Shown piece after piece: positions 32,483 to 39,349 of a stretch of 39,349 bases of DNA (positions are counted from its first letter, which is position 1; each line of letters opens with the position of its first letter). The notes under the pieces were generated by a model. The model was not told the origin of the DNA. It was given only the letters and a program-made list of their open reading frames with translations, and did no database searches. This DNA is from an uncultured Eubacteriales bacterium (GTDB lineage Bacteria; Bacillota; Clostridia; Christensenellales; Aristaeellaceae), in assembly GCA_900540045.1 (NCBI GenBank), contig UQEF01000015.1, positions 1-39,349 on the forward strand. The letters are read 5' to 3'. The translations under genes and the position numbers were made by a program.

Positions 32483-33640
32483 TTATTCCGACAACGGCTC
32501 ACTTTGCAGCGGCCAAGAGCGCAGCACGCGCTCCAGCTCGAAGGCATAGTCACGCGGCGTCAGGCTCTCGGTCAGCACCAGCGGCACGGAAGCCAGCGTA
32601 CGCCCGTCCAGCAGAAGGCGCGCCTCCCCCACCGCGTCCCCCATCTGCATGCCGGCGGGCAGAGAGTCCGGCATGTCATATTCCAGCGAAGGAATCTCGC
32701 CCTTGGGCACGGGGGCGGTCAGGTCCGCTCCCGCGCAGATGTAGACGGTGTCCTGCGTGCCGTCCGTAACCGGCAGCACGCGTACCGTCTCGCCCTCGGA
32801 CAGCGCGGTAAAGCCCTCGTAGCGCTCAAAGCCCAGGTCCATCAGGCGTGCCGCCTCGTCAAACCAGTTTGCGCAGTTGAGCACCACGCCGATCACCTCC
32901 AGCCCGTCACGCCGGGCGCCGAACACCAGGCAGCGCCCGGCGGCGCGGGTATAGCCGGTCTTGATGCCGGTTGCGCCCTCGTAATCGGTCAGCAGGCGGT
33001 TCTTGTTGTTGAGGATGCGATCGTAGCTGCGCCCTTCCCAGGGAATGGACGCACGACGGGTGCTGACGATCTCGCGGAAGGTTTCGTGCTTCATCGCTTC
33101 ACGGGCGATGAGCGCCAGGTCATAGGCAGTGGTGTGATGGCCCTCGGCAGGCAGGCCGTTGGGATTGACGAATACCGTGTTTTCACATCCCAGCTCGGCC
33201 GCCCGCTCGGTCATCATGGCGCAGAATGCCTCCACGCTGCCGCCGATATGTTCGGCGATGGCCACCGCTGCGTCGTTTCCGCTGGCGAGCAGCAGGCCAT
33301 AGAGCAGATTGCGCAGGGTGATGTGCTCCCCCAGATTCAGATAGATGCTCGTGCCCGGCACGCCATAGGCATTGCGCCCCACGGTGACCACGTCGTCAAG
33401 GTTTCCTTTTTCCAGCGCCAGAAGAGCGGTCATCACCTTGGTGGTGGAAGCCATGGGCAACGGCTCGTTTTCATTGTGGCACAGAAGAATCATGCCAGTG
33501 TTGCGCTCGATGAGCACCGCGGCGCGGGCCCCGGTTTCCACCTCTTCCTCGGCCCGCGCGCCGCCGCCCAGCAGCGCGAGCACCGCGCAGCACAAAAACA
33601 GCGTCACAGCCCGCAGCTTTGCAGGCAGCTTGTCTTTCAT
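32483..33640 (-). CDS. D-alanyl-D-alanine carboxypeptidase (PBP5/DacF-like)
   Basis: This 385-residue exported enzyme has a signal peptide of about 30 residues (hydrophobic core LFLCCAVLALLGG, cleavage after ARA), the S11 peptidase motifs STTK (S65-K68), SGN (S120-N122) and KTG (K227-G229), then a C-terminal beta domain. It trims the terminal D-Ala from peptidoglycan stem peptides outside the membrane. Coupling to ytfJ (4 bp ATGA overlap) and a DUF2953 gene suggests the sporulation-linked DacF/DacB type, though vegetative PBP5 cannot be excluded. Confidence 0.92.
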   Translation of the reverse strand: MKDKLPAKLRAVTLFLCCAVLALLGGGARAEEEVETGARAAVLIERNTGMILLCHNENEPLPMASTTKVMTALLALEKGNLDDVVTVGRNAYGVPGTSIYLNLGEHITLRNLLYGLLLASGNDAAVAIAEHIGGSVEAFCAMMTERAAELGCENTVFVNPNGLPAEGHHTTAYDLALIAREAMKHETFREIVSTRRASIPWEGRSYDRILNNKNRLLTDYEGATGIKTGYTRAAGRCLVFGARRDGLEVIGVVLNCANWFDEAARLMDLGFERYEGFTALSEGETVRVLPVTDGTQDTVYICAGADLTAPVPKGEIPSLEYDMPDSLPAGMQMGDAVGEARLLLDGRTLASVPLVLTESLTPRDYAFELERVLRSWPLQSEPLSE

Positions 33641-34104
33641 GATTTGGCGCCTTCCTCCTCGCCGCTGAAGTCGAAGGTTTCGATCTCGGTTTTATAGACC
33701 TTGCGGGCTTTCTTTTTTTCGCCCTGCTCCCCGTTCTGACTCAGGTCCTCCAGCAGCTGGGGCAGAAGCTCCACCACGCGCTCCATGGCGCCGTTGGTCT
33801 GCGCGGGCAGCATTTTCACCGTGCCGTCGCCCACCACCAGAAAACCCACCGGCTGTACCGACACGCCTGCGCCTGTGCCGCCCGCAAAGGGAAATCCCTC
33901 GGCAGCCAGCGACCGGCTTCTGCTCTCATCGGCCGCATATTCGCCTCCGCCGGCGATGAAACCGAAGCTCACCTTGGAAATGGGTATGATCGTGGTTCCC
34001 TTCGTGCCCGTCACGGGCGCGCCTACAACGGTGTTGACATCCACCATGCTGCGGATGTTCTCCATTGTGGTCTGCATCATGTTGTCAATGGGATGCTGCT
34101 GCAT
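33637..34104 (-). CDS. ytfJ: YtfJ/GerW-family sporulation protein
   Basis: This 155-residue protein starts QQHPIDNMMQTTMENIRSMV and has the conserved family core (GAPVTGTKGTTIIPISKVSF, then GFIAGG, and GTGAGVSVQPVGFLVV). GGAGGAGGAGA lies in front of the ATG. The family is made in the forespore or mother cell of endospore formers and affects germination; its biochemical role is not settled. It starts inside the end of the DUF2953 gene and its stop overlaps the carboxypeptidase start, a tight three-gene operon. Confidence 0.92.
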   Translation of the reverse strand: MQQHPIDNMMQTTMENIRSMVDVNTVVGAPVTGTKGTTIIPISKVSFGFIAGGGEYAADESRSRSLAAEGFPFAGGTGAGVSVQPVGFLVVGDGTVKMLPAQTNGAMERVVELLPQLLEDLSQNGEQGEKKKARKVYKTEIETFDFSGEEEGAKS

Positions 34105-34666
34105 ACGTCTCCTCCTCCGTCCGGTTTCGCCGGGCACGCGCACCAAGAAGTGCCGCGCCCAGCTGGATTGCCGCCATGCCTAGGCTCCCCAGCCGCGCGC
34201 CGATTATGCCGCTTGTGAAAACTTCCGTACCCTCGGCCCGGAAATCCATCTCCACACGCCCATCCAGCGTCCGGGGCAGGGCCCCCGCGCAGGCCAGCGT
34301 CCGCAGCAGGGTTTGCAGCGCCGCGTAGCACAGCGCTGTGGCGGCTGCATCGTCAAATGAAAACCGCACATGGAGATAGGCACTCTCCAGATGCACCGCG
34401 TGCAGCGCGCGCCTGAGCCGCTTCAGGCCGATCGCCCGCAGCGCCGGCCAGATCCACGGCTCCGACAGGGTGCGCGCCACATCCTCCTCATGCACGGTGT
34501 GTTCCTCCTGAGGCTGCGGTTCCTTGATTTTGCGGAGAAAAGGCAGCCCTGCCGCCTGTACGCGCAGTCGGTAACGCACCTGTCTGCCCACGCGCACGCT
34601 TACATGCAGCGTGATCGGCGTGATGAGCAGCGCATAAATCGAAAATGCCAACAGATAGGGATTCAT
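34085..34666 (-). CDS. DUF2953 family protein
   Basis: This 193-residue protein begins with a hydrophobic segment (PYLLAFSIYALLITPITLHV) that can anchor it in the membrane, followed by a basic region and a beta-rich middle, then a second weakly hydrophobic part (about 155-180). The layout matches the DUF2953 proteins found next to ytfJ in Clostridia and Bacilli. The ATG at 34666 is used; the ribosome site (aggga) is distant and weak. It overlaps ytfJ by 20 bp. Function is unknown, linked to spore formation by context. Confidence 0.8.
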   Translation of the reverse strand: MNPYLLAFSIYALLITPITLHVSVRVGRQVRYRLRVQAAGLPFLRKIKEPQPQEEHTVHEEDVARTLSEPWIWPALRAIGLKRLRRALHAVHLESAYLHVRFSFDDAAATALCYAALQTLLRTLACAGALPRTLDGRVEMDFRAEGTEVFTSGIIGARLGSLGMAAIQLGAALLGARARRNRTEEETYAAASH

Positions 34667-34726
34667 CAAATTAACACCGTCCCTGACGTATGGTTTTCCA
34701 CCGTTGCGTCTTTTGATGCGAATCCG

Positions 34727-34739
34727 CGTAAAGTTTACG
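34727..34739. promoter_or_regulatory. Palindrome in the dnaK upstream region
   Basis: cgtaaagtttacg is a perfect inverted repeat with a single central base, about 100 bp before the dnaK start and between two divergent operons. No CIRCE element (TTAGCACTC and its inverse) is present. A -10-like TATACA lies at 34758-34763. Confidence 0.4.
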
Positions 34740-34838
34740 GTTTCTTCATTTTTTCGCTATACATTCACAACGGGGGCGGGGTATGCTTACAGATGTATTG
34801 AATTAACCGGCGCAGAACCGTCAGGAGGAACTTGATTC

Positions 34839-36626
34839 ATGGGCAAGACCATTGGCATTGACCTAGGCACCACCAATTCCTGCGTGGCCTTTATGGAGAA
34901 CGGCGAACCCGTCGTCATCCCCAACGCAGAGGGAGGACGCACCACGCCGTCCGTGGTCGCCTTTACCAAAGACGGAGAGCGCATCGTGGGCGCGGCCGCC
35001 AAGCGCCAGGCTGTGACCAACGCCAGCCGCACCATCTCCTCCATCAAGCGTGAAATGGGCACCGATAACCGCATCAAGATCGACAACAAGGCCTTTACCC
35101 CGCAGGAGATCAGCGCCATCATCCTGCAAAAGCTCAAAAAGGATGCCGAATCCTATCTGGGCGAAACGGTCAGCGACGCGGTAATCACCGTACCCGCCTA
35201 TTTCAGCGACGGCCAGCGTCAGGCTACCAAGGACGCCGGCCGCATTGCGGGGCTTAACGTGCTTCGCATCATCAACGAGCCCACCGCCGCTGCGCTGGCC
35301 TATGGCATGGACAAGGGCGGCGCGCAGAAGATCATGGTCTTTGACCTGGGCGGCGGCACCTTTGACGTCTCCATTCTGGATATCAACAACGAGGTTATCG
35401 AGGTGCTGGCCACCGCGGGCAACAATCGCCTGGGCGGCGACGACTTTGACAACTGCGTGGCCAACTATCTGGTGGAGGAATTCAAGCGGCGCGAGCACAT
35501 CGACCTCACCCGTGACCCCACCGCCATGAGCCGCATCCGCGAGGCGGCGGAAAAGGCCAAGATTGAGCTGAGCGCCGCGACCACCGCCTCCATCAACCTG
35601 CCCTTCCTGACCTCGGACAAGACGGGGCCCAAGCACCTGGAAATGTCTCTCACGCGCGCCAAGTTTGACGAGCTGACCGCCCATCTGGTAGAAGCCACCA
35701 TGGAGCCCGTGCGTCAGGCCATGAGCGACGCTGGACTCAAGCCCGCAGACCTCAGCCGCGTGCTGCTGGTGGGCGGCTCCACGCGTATCCCGGCAGTACA
35801 GGCGGCCGTGAAGCGCTTTACCGGCAAGGAGCCCAGCAAGGACATCAACCCCGACGAATGTGTGGCCATGGGCGCGGCGCTGCAGGGCGGCGTTCTGCAG
35901 GGCGAGGTCAAGGGCCTGCTGCTTCTGGACGTGACGCCCCTCTCCCTGGGCATCGAAACCATGGGCGACGTATTCAGCCGCATCATTGACCGAAACACCA
36001 CCCTGCCCGTGCAGCGCAGCCAGATCTTTACCACCGCAGCGAATTTCCAGACCAGCGTGGACATCCACGTATTGCAGGGCGAGCGCGAGATCGCCAGCTG
36101 CAACAAGACCCTGGGGCGCTTCCGCCTGAGCGGTATCCGCCGCGCGCTGCGCGGCATTCCGCAGATCGAGGTGACCTTCTCCATCGACGCCAACGGCATC
36201 GTCAATGTCTCCGCCAAGGACCTGGGCACCGGACGGCATCAGGAGATCACCCTCACGCAGAGCTCCAACATGTCCTCCGCCGAGATCGACCAGGCCATCC
36301 GCGACGCGGAGCGCTATGCGGCCGAGGATGCGCTGCGCCGCAAATCCGCCGAGCTGCGAAACCGCGGGGAGGAGCTGCTCTACCAGGCCAAGTCCGCCCA
36401 GAAGAAGCTGGGTCCGGAGGACCGCGAGCGCATCGAGACGCTGCGCAAGCGCGTGAAGGGGGCGCTGGACCAGAAGGACGACCGCGCTCTGGAGGACGCG
36501 ATCGCGGATCTCACCCAGGCCCTGCAGGCCGTGGGCCGCTTCACGGATGATTCGGCGTCCTCCAGCGAGGACGGCGCGATGGACGCCTCCTTTACCTCCG
36601 GCGAGAGCGGCAGCTCACAGAACTGA
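34839..36626 (+). CDS. dnaK: Hsp70 chaperone (DnaK)
   Basis: This 595-residue Hsp70 starts [20 protein letters not shown] and has the phosphate loops of the nucleotide-binding domain ([34 protein letters not shown]), the linker [15 protein letters not shown], the substrate-binding domain and a lid ending in a Ser/Gly/Asp-rich tail. The usual length is 600-640; the lid is slightly short. AGGAGG precedes the ATG. No grpE, hrcA or canonical dnaJ is beside it; instead a DUF5685-like gene and an unusual J-protein follow. It may therefore be a second, specialised Hsp70, although it is close to the housekeeping type in sequence. Confidence 0.95.
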   Translation: MGKTIGIDLGTTNSCVAFMENGEPVVIPNAEGGRTTPSVVAFTKDGERIVGAAAKRQAVTNASRTISSIKREMGTDNRIKIDNKAFTPQEISAIILQKLKKDAESYLGETVSDAVITVPAYFSDGQRQATKDAGRIAGLNVLRIINEPTAAALAYGMDKGGAQKIMVFDLGGGTFDVSILDINNEVIEVLATAGNNRLGGDDFDNCVANYLVEEFKRREHIDLTRDPTAMSRIREAAEKAKIELSAATTASINLPFLTSDKTGPKHLEMSLTRAKFDELTAHLVEATMEPVRQAMSDAGLKPADLSRVLLVGGSTRIPAVQAAVKRFTGKEPSKDINPDECVAMGAALQGGVLQGEVKGLLLLDVTPLSLGIETMGDVFSRIIDRNTTLPVQRSQIFTTAANFQTSVDIHVLQGEREIASCNKTLGRFRLSGIRRALRGIPQIEVTFSIDANGIVNVSAKDLGTGRHQEITLTQSSNMSSAEIDQAIRDAERYAAEDALRRKSAELRNRGEELLYQAKSAQKKLGPEDRERIETLRKRVKGALDQKDDRALEDAIADLTQALQAVGRFTDDSASSSEDGAMDASFTSGESGSSQN

Positions 36627-36648
36627 CCTTGCAGGGAGGGAAGGCAGC

Positions 36649-37551
36649 TTGTTCGGTTATGTGACCATCGCCGCCGGGGCGCTGACCCAGGAGCAGCGCG
36701 AGCGCTACCGTGCCTATTACTGCGGCCTGTGCCACGCGCTGAAGCACCGCTACGGTGCGCTCGGGCGCATGACGCTCAGCTACGATATCACCTTTTTGTA
36801 TCTTTTGCTCAGCTCGCTCTACGAACCGGATGAGATCCGGGGCACGGCCCGCTGCCTGCCCCATCCCTTTCGGCCGCATGCCTACGTTCAAAGCGAGCTC
36901 TGCGACTACTGCTGCGATATGAACCTGGCGCTGGCCTATCATAAATGCCTGGATGACTGGCACGATGACCGAAGCCTTCCCGGCCGGGCCGAAGCCGCTC
37001 TTCTGGCGGAGGCCTATGGACGTGTAGCGGCCGCCTATCCCAAAACCTGCGGCGAGATTGAACGCTCTCTGGCCGCCATCAGCGTTCTGGAGCATGAGGG
37101 TGAACCCTCGCCCGATGCAGCGGCGAACCTCACCGCCTCCATGCTGGGCGCGATCTACCGGTATCGGGAGGACCTGTGGGCCGATACGCTCCAGCGCATC
37201 GGCGAGGGGCTGGGACGTTTCATCTATCTGATGGATGCCTATGATGATCTGGAGGCCGACCTCCGGCGCGGGCGCTACAACCCGCTGAAGGACATGGGCC
37301 TGCAGGACGACTACGAGGACCGGGTTCTTGAAAGCCTCACGCTGCTGATTGCGGAAAGCACCGACGCCTTTGAGACCTTGCCCCTGGTAAAGGATATGGA
37401 CATTTTGCGAAATATCCTGTATGCTGGTTGCTGGACGCGCTATCGTCAAAAGCAGATGCGGCGCGGACGCAGGCAGGGCGTACCGGCGCCCCGCAAGGAA
37501 AGCACGGCGGACCACGGGTCCGCCCAAAGGCATAAGGAGGACGGGGCATGA
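36649..37551 (+). CDS. DUF5685-like Cys-containing protein
   Basis: This 300-residue, mainly helical protein begins (TTG start, GGAGGG 8 bases ahead) [20 protein letters not shown] and has Cys motifs [10 protein letters not shown] and CDYCCDMN with nearby His ([11 protein letters not shown]), and a [20 protein letters not shown] segment late in the protein. This pattern fits DUF5685, a family of unknown function. The alternating Cys/His/Asp arrangement and all-helical content suggest a metal-binding or prenyl-synthase-like helical fold, which is inference only. It sits 22 bp after dnaK, and its stop overlaps the J-protein start by 4 bp, so it is probably a partner or client of this Hsp70 system. 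Confidence 0.85.
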   Translation: MFGYVTIAAGALTQEQRERYRAYYCGLCHALKHRYGALGRMTLSYDITFLYLLLSSLYEPDEIRGTARCLPHPFRPHAYVQSELCDYCCDMNLALAYHKCLDDWHDDRSLPGRAEAALLAEAYGRVAAAYPKTCGEIERSLAAISVLEHEGEPSPDAAANLTASMLGAIYRYREDLWADTLQRIGEGLGRFIYLMDAYDDLEADLRRGRYNPLKDMGLQDDYEDRVLESLTLLIAESTDAFETLPLVKDMDILRNILYAGCWTRYRQKQMRRGRRQGVPAPRKESTADHGSAQRHKEDGA

Positions 37552-38351
37552 GAGACCCCTACGAGGTACTGGGCGTGTCTCCGGGCGCGTCAGACGATGA
37601 AATCAAGGCCGCTTACCGCAAGCTGGCCAAAAAATACCATCCCGACCTGAACAACGGCTCCGCGGAGGCCGAGGCCCGCATGAAGGAGGTCAACGAGGCC
37701 TACACCCTGCTTATCAAGCACAAGGGACAGACCGGTGGCCCCAGCGGATACGGTTCCGCGGGAGGCTATGGTTCTTCAGGCGGGACCGGCTACGGCTCCT
37801 CCGGCAGCTATGGAGGATATGGTTCCTCCGGCGGCTACGGCTCTTACGGCGGTGGATATGGGTCATCAGGCGGTGGCGGTCAGGGCGGGTTTGACTTCGG
37901 CGGTTTTGGCTTCGATTTTGAGGACCTCTTCGGCGGCGGTCAGCGGCGCAACTACCAGTCTACCGCCTATACCGAAAACGACCCCGAACTGCGCTCCGCC
38001 GCGCAGGCGGTGCTGGCAGGCCGCTACAGCGAGGCGCTGGGCCTGCTGCGCGGGGCCACGAACCGAAAGGCGGCGTGGTACTATTGGAGCGCCCGAGCCA
38101 ATATGGGGCTGGGCAACCGCATCGCAGCGCTCAACGACGCCCGCACCGCAGTCAATATGGCCCCGGATGAGCCCGCTTTCCGCGAACTGCTTGCGCAGCT
38201 CAATGCGGGCAGCCGCGCCTACGGGCAACGCGGGACGCAGGGGGGCTTTGGCTCCTATCTTTGCGCCAATCCCTGCCTGACGCTGTGTCTGGCCAACATG
38301 CTGTGCAACTGCTGCTGTCTGGGCGGGCGCGGCGGCTTCTATTATTGCTAA
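37548..38351 (+). CDS. J-domain protein with Gly/Tyr/Ser-rich tract and Cys tail
   Basis: This 267-residue protein has an N-terminal J domain (about 1-62: [23 protein letters not shown] at 31-33). A low-complexity stretch (about 63-130) of repeats such as GYGSSGG and GGYGSYGG follows, then [16 protein letters not shown], like the G/F region of DnaJ. A helical, TPR-like part (about 140-215) and a hydrophobic Cys-rich tail ([19 protein letters not shown]) close it. It lacks the DnaJ zinc-finger repeats. The HPD motif should stimulate ATP hydrolysis by the Hsp70 encoded upstream; the other parts would choose the client or place. It overlaps the DUF5685-like gene (ATGA). Confidence 0.92.
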   Translation: MRDPYEVLGVSPGASDDEIKAAYRKLAKKYHPDLNNGSAEAEARMKEVNEAYTLLIKHKGQTGGPSGYGSAGGYGSSGGTGYGSSGSYGGYGSSGGYGSYGGGYGSSGGGGQGGFDFGGFGFDFEDLFGGGQRRNYQSTAYTENDPELRSAAQAVLAGRYSEALGLLRGATNRKAAWYYWSARANMGLGNRIAALNDARTAVNMAPDEPAFRELLAQLNAGSRAYGQRGTQGGFGSYLCANPCLTLCLANMLCNCCCLGGRGGFYYC

Positions 38352-38375
38352 ACTGACCAGGAAAGAGGTTTTCTC

Positions 38376-38822
38376 ATGACCTTTTGGCAAAAGATTAAAC
38401 AGACCCTTCGATCCTTCATGGATGGCCGCCATGGCGCCGACCAGCTCTCCATGGCGCTGCTGTGGGCAGGACTGATTGCCTATCTGCTGGGCACCATCTT
38501 TTCGGGCGTGCAGGGATTTTTCCTCTGGCCGCTTTTGGGCATTCTGCTCACGCTGGCGGGAATCGCCGCCTATGTGCTGTGCATCTTTCGCATGTTTTCG
38601 CGCAATAACGACAAGCGCAGCGCGGAAAACCGCCGCTACCTGGCCATGACGGAGCGCCGCCGCACTGCCCGCCGTCAGGCCAGGGCGCGCTTTCAGAACC
38701 GGAAAAAATACAAATACTTCCGCTGTCCGGGCTGCAGAGCGTGGCTGCGTCTGCCCCGAGGAACCGGTGTGGTCACTGTGACCTGTAGCCGCTGCCATAC
38801 CAGCTTTACCCAGAAGTCATAA
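38376..38822 (+). CDS. Membrane-anchored zinc ribbon protein
   Basis: This 148-residue protein has two predicted membrane helices (about 27-46 and 50-73), a strongly basic linker rich in Arg and Lys (about 74-112) and a C-terminal zinc ribbon with CPGC and CSRC pairs (about 117-142). AAAGAGG precedes the ATG. It follows the J-protein by 24 bp in the same direction and is probably in the same operon. The family is not recognised. The basic linker could bind nucleic acid or lipid head groups, which would give the chaperone locus a membrane site; this is inference. Confidence 0.8.
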   Translation: MTFWQKIKQTLRSFMDGRHGADQLSMALLWAGLIAYLLGTIFSGVQGFFLWPLLGILLTLAGIAAYVLCIFRMFSRNNDKRSAENRRYLAMTERRRTARRQARARFQNRKKYKYFRCPGCRAWLRLPRGTGVVTVTCSRCHTSFTQKS

Positions 38823-38826
38823 GTCA

Positions 38827-38856
38827 AAAGGAAGATGCGAAGAGCATCCTTCCTTT
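38827..38856 (+). terminator. Bidirectional hairpin between chaperone operon and transposase
   Basis: aaaggaagatgc (38827-38838) pairs with gcatccttccttt (38844-38856) with one bulge. It follows the stop at 38822 and overlaps the last codon of the convergent transposase gene; the minus strand reads TTTTGA after it. Confidence 0.7.
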
Positions 38857-39349
38857 CAGCCTGTCAAAGAAGCCACATTGCATCGTAGCGAAGTGGCTTC
38901 TAGTAGTAGGTGAAGATAGAAAAGCAGAAAAGGTCGCCACTTGTGGAGGGCGAGTTTCTTGAGATTCATCGCAGCAAACTTGAGCTTGACCCATGCGGTG
39001 ACCGCGGCCAGCCCTCGATAAGGAGTATAACGCATTGCGTGTTTCTCTTTTGCGTCCGCAAAGACGCGCTCAATCGTCTGCGAACGCAGGGCGTAGGTTG
39101 CCTTACCTACAGGAGAATGCCGTATGTCTTCTGCCCGCTCCAGATATTCCTGCCAGATATGACGGGTTACGGTTTTCGTGTACTGCCGGTTTTGCGTGCA
39201 TTTCTCCAGTTCTGGGCAATCCCGGCAAATATAGCTTTTGCTCTTATATTCCCGATATCCTTCACGGTTGGTAGTGGCATAACTGAGAACCTTGTCTTGC
39301 GGGCACAGGATACAATCGTAATATTCATCATATACGTACGCATACCAGG
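38856..39349 (-). CDS. IS1182-like transposase, C-terminal part (5' end beyond window)
   Basis: Reading leftward from the window edge, 164 codons are open without a stop until 38856. They give YDCILCPQDKVLSYATTNRE, a Cys cluster (CRDCPELEKC) and the DDE-type C-terminal end TIERVFADAKEKHAMRY, then RGLAAVTAWVKLKFAAMNLKKLA, which is typical of IS1182/DDE_Tnp_1 transposases; the conserved Glu of the DDE triad is likely the one in TIERVF. It is the only mobile-element gene in the GC-rich part. The insertion sequence's terminal inverted repeat cannot be recognised from one end; it should lie near 38823-38860. Confidence 0.85.
   Translation of the reverse strand, partial: WYAYVYDEYYDCILCPQDKVLSYATTNREGYREYKSKSYICRDCPELEKCTQNRQYTKTVTRHIWQEYLERAEDIRHSPVGKATYALRSQTIERVFADAKEKHAMRYTPYRGLAAVTAWVKLKFAAMNLKKLALHKWRPFLLFYLHLLLEATSLRCNVASLTG

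Noticed and set aside
32384..33697. Plus-strand 437-codon frame opposite the carboxypeptidase
   Set aside because: The opposite strand carries STTK, SGN and KTG motifs and a signal peptide; this frame has none and no ribosome site.
34670..34838. CIRCE heat-shock operator before dnaK
   Set aside because: The TTAGCACTC inverted repeat is not present; only a short unrelated palindrome is seen.
34863..36239. Minus-strand 458-codon frame opposite dnaK
   Set aside because: Antisense to an unmistakable Hsp70; typical GC-rich mirror frame.

Overview
The window looks like a Gram-positive, probably spore-forming member of the Clostridia. Evidence: strong AGGAGG-type ribosome sites throughout, a sporulation-type ytfJ / DUF2953 / D-Ala-D-Ala carboxypeptidase block, tRNA genes that encode their own CCA end, and BcrA-, FtsX- and VanR/S-like families typical of gut Firmicutes. 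Genus cannot be fixed from the sequence. Two base compositions meet: positions 1 to about 18,800 are relatively AT-rich, and the rest is visibly GC-rich chromosome.

Positions 1 to about 18,800 are the integrase-proximal end of an integrated mobile element whose left part lies outside the window. It is built from repeated units. A sigma-70-like gene with a shared 5' leader occurs three times (cut by the window start, 7657-8109, 13085-13552), and a 3' scrap of a fourth lies at 14504-14566. Each copy is followed by a terminator and then by different cargo. After copy 1 comes antimicrobial-peptide-type module A: response regulator, histidine kinase, two FtsX-like permeases, ATPase, small membrane protein, KTR zinc ribbon and a reversed XRE regulator. 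After copy 2 comes module B: small HTH protein, response regulator, kinase, BcrA-like ATPase and two ABC-2 permeases. After copy 3 comes a Cys-rich DUF3795-like gene. Both two-component modules have direct repeats with an 11-12 bp period at their promoters. The element ends with a structured, apparently non-coding stretch (14620-15181), a MazF-like protein with a C-terminal zinc ribbon, an excisionase and two tandem tyrosine recombinases.

Positions 18,855-27,584 encode hexuronate catabolism. UxaC isomerises glucuronate or galacturonate, UxaB reduces the ketouronate to an aldonate, UxaA dehydrates it to KDG, KdgK phosphorylates KDG, and a KDPG aldolase fused to a VOC domain cleaves KDPG to pyruvate and glyceraldehyde-3-phosphate. 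IclR and LacI regulators flank the enzymes. uxaA carries three apparent single-base frameshifts, uxaC carries one, and the uxaB start is doubtful, so the pathway is either decaying here or the assembly has indels.

Positions 27,647-32,311 hold a 1430-residue 2-hydroxyacyl-CoA dehydratase activase-like protein and a tRNA-Arg/His/Gln operon with a consensus promoter. Positions 32,483-34,666 hold the carboxypeptidase/ytfJ/DUF2953 operon.

Positions 34,839-38,822 hold a compact chaperone locus: an Hsp70 (DnaK) with no GrpE gene beside it, a DUF5685-like protein, a J-domain protein with a Gly/Tyr/Ser-rich tract and a Cys-rich tail, and a membrane-anchored zinc ribbon protein. The window ends inside an IS1182-like transposase gene on the minus strand. 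The best candidates for something undescribed are the sigma-repeat module array with its shared leader, the structured region before the MazF-like gene, and the Hsp70/DUF5685/J-protein locus.
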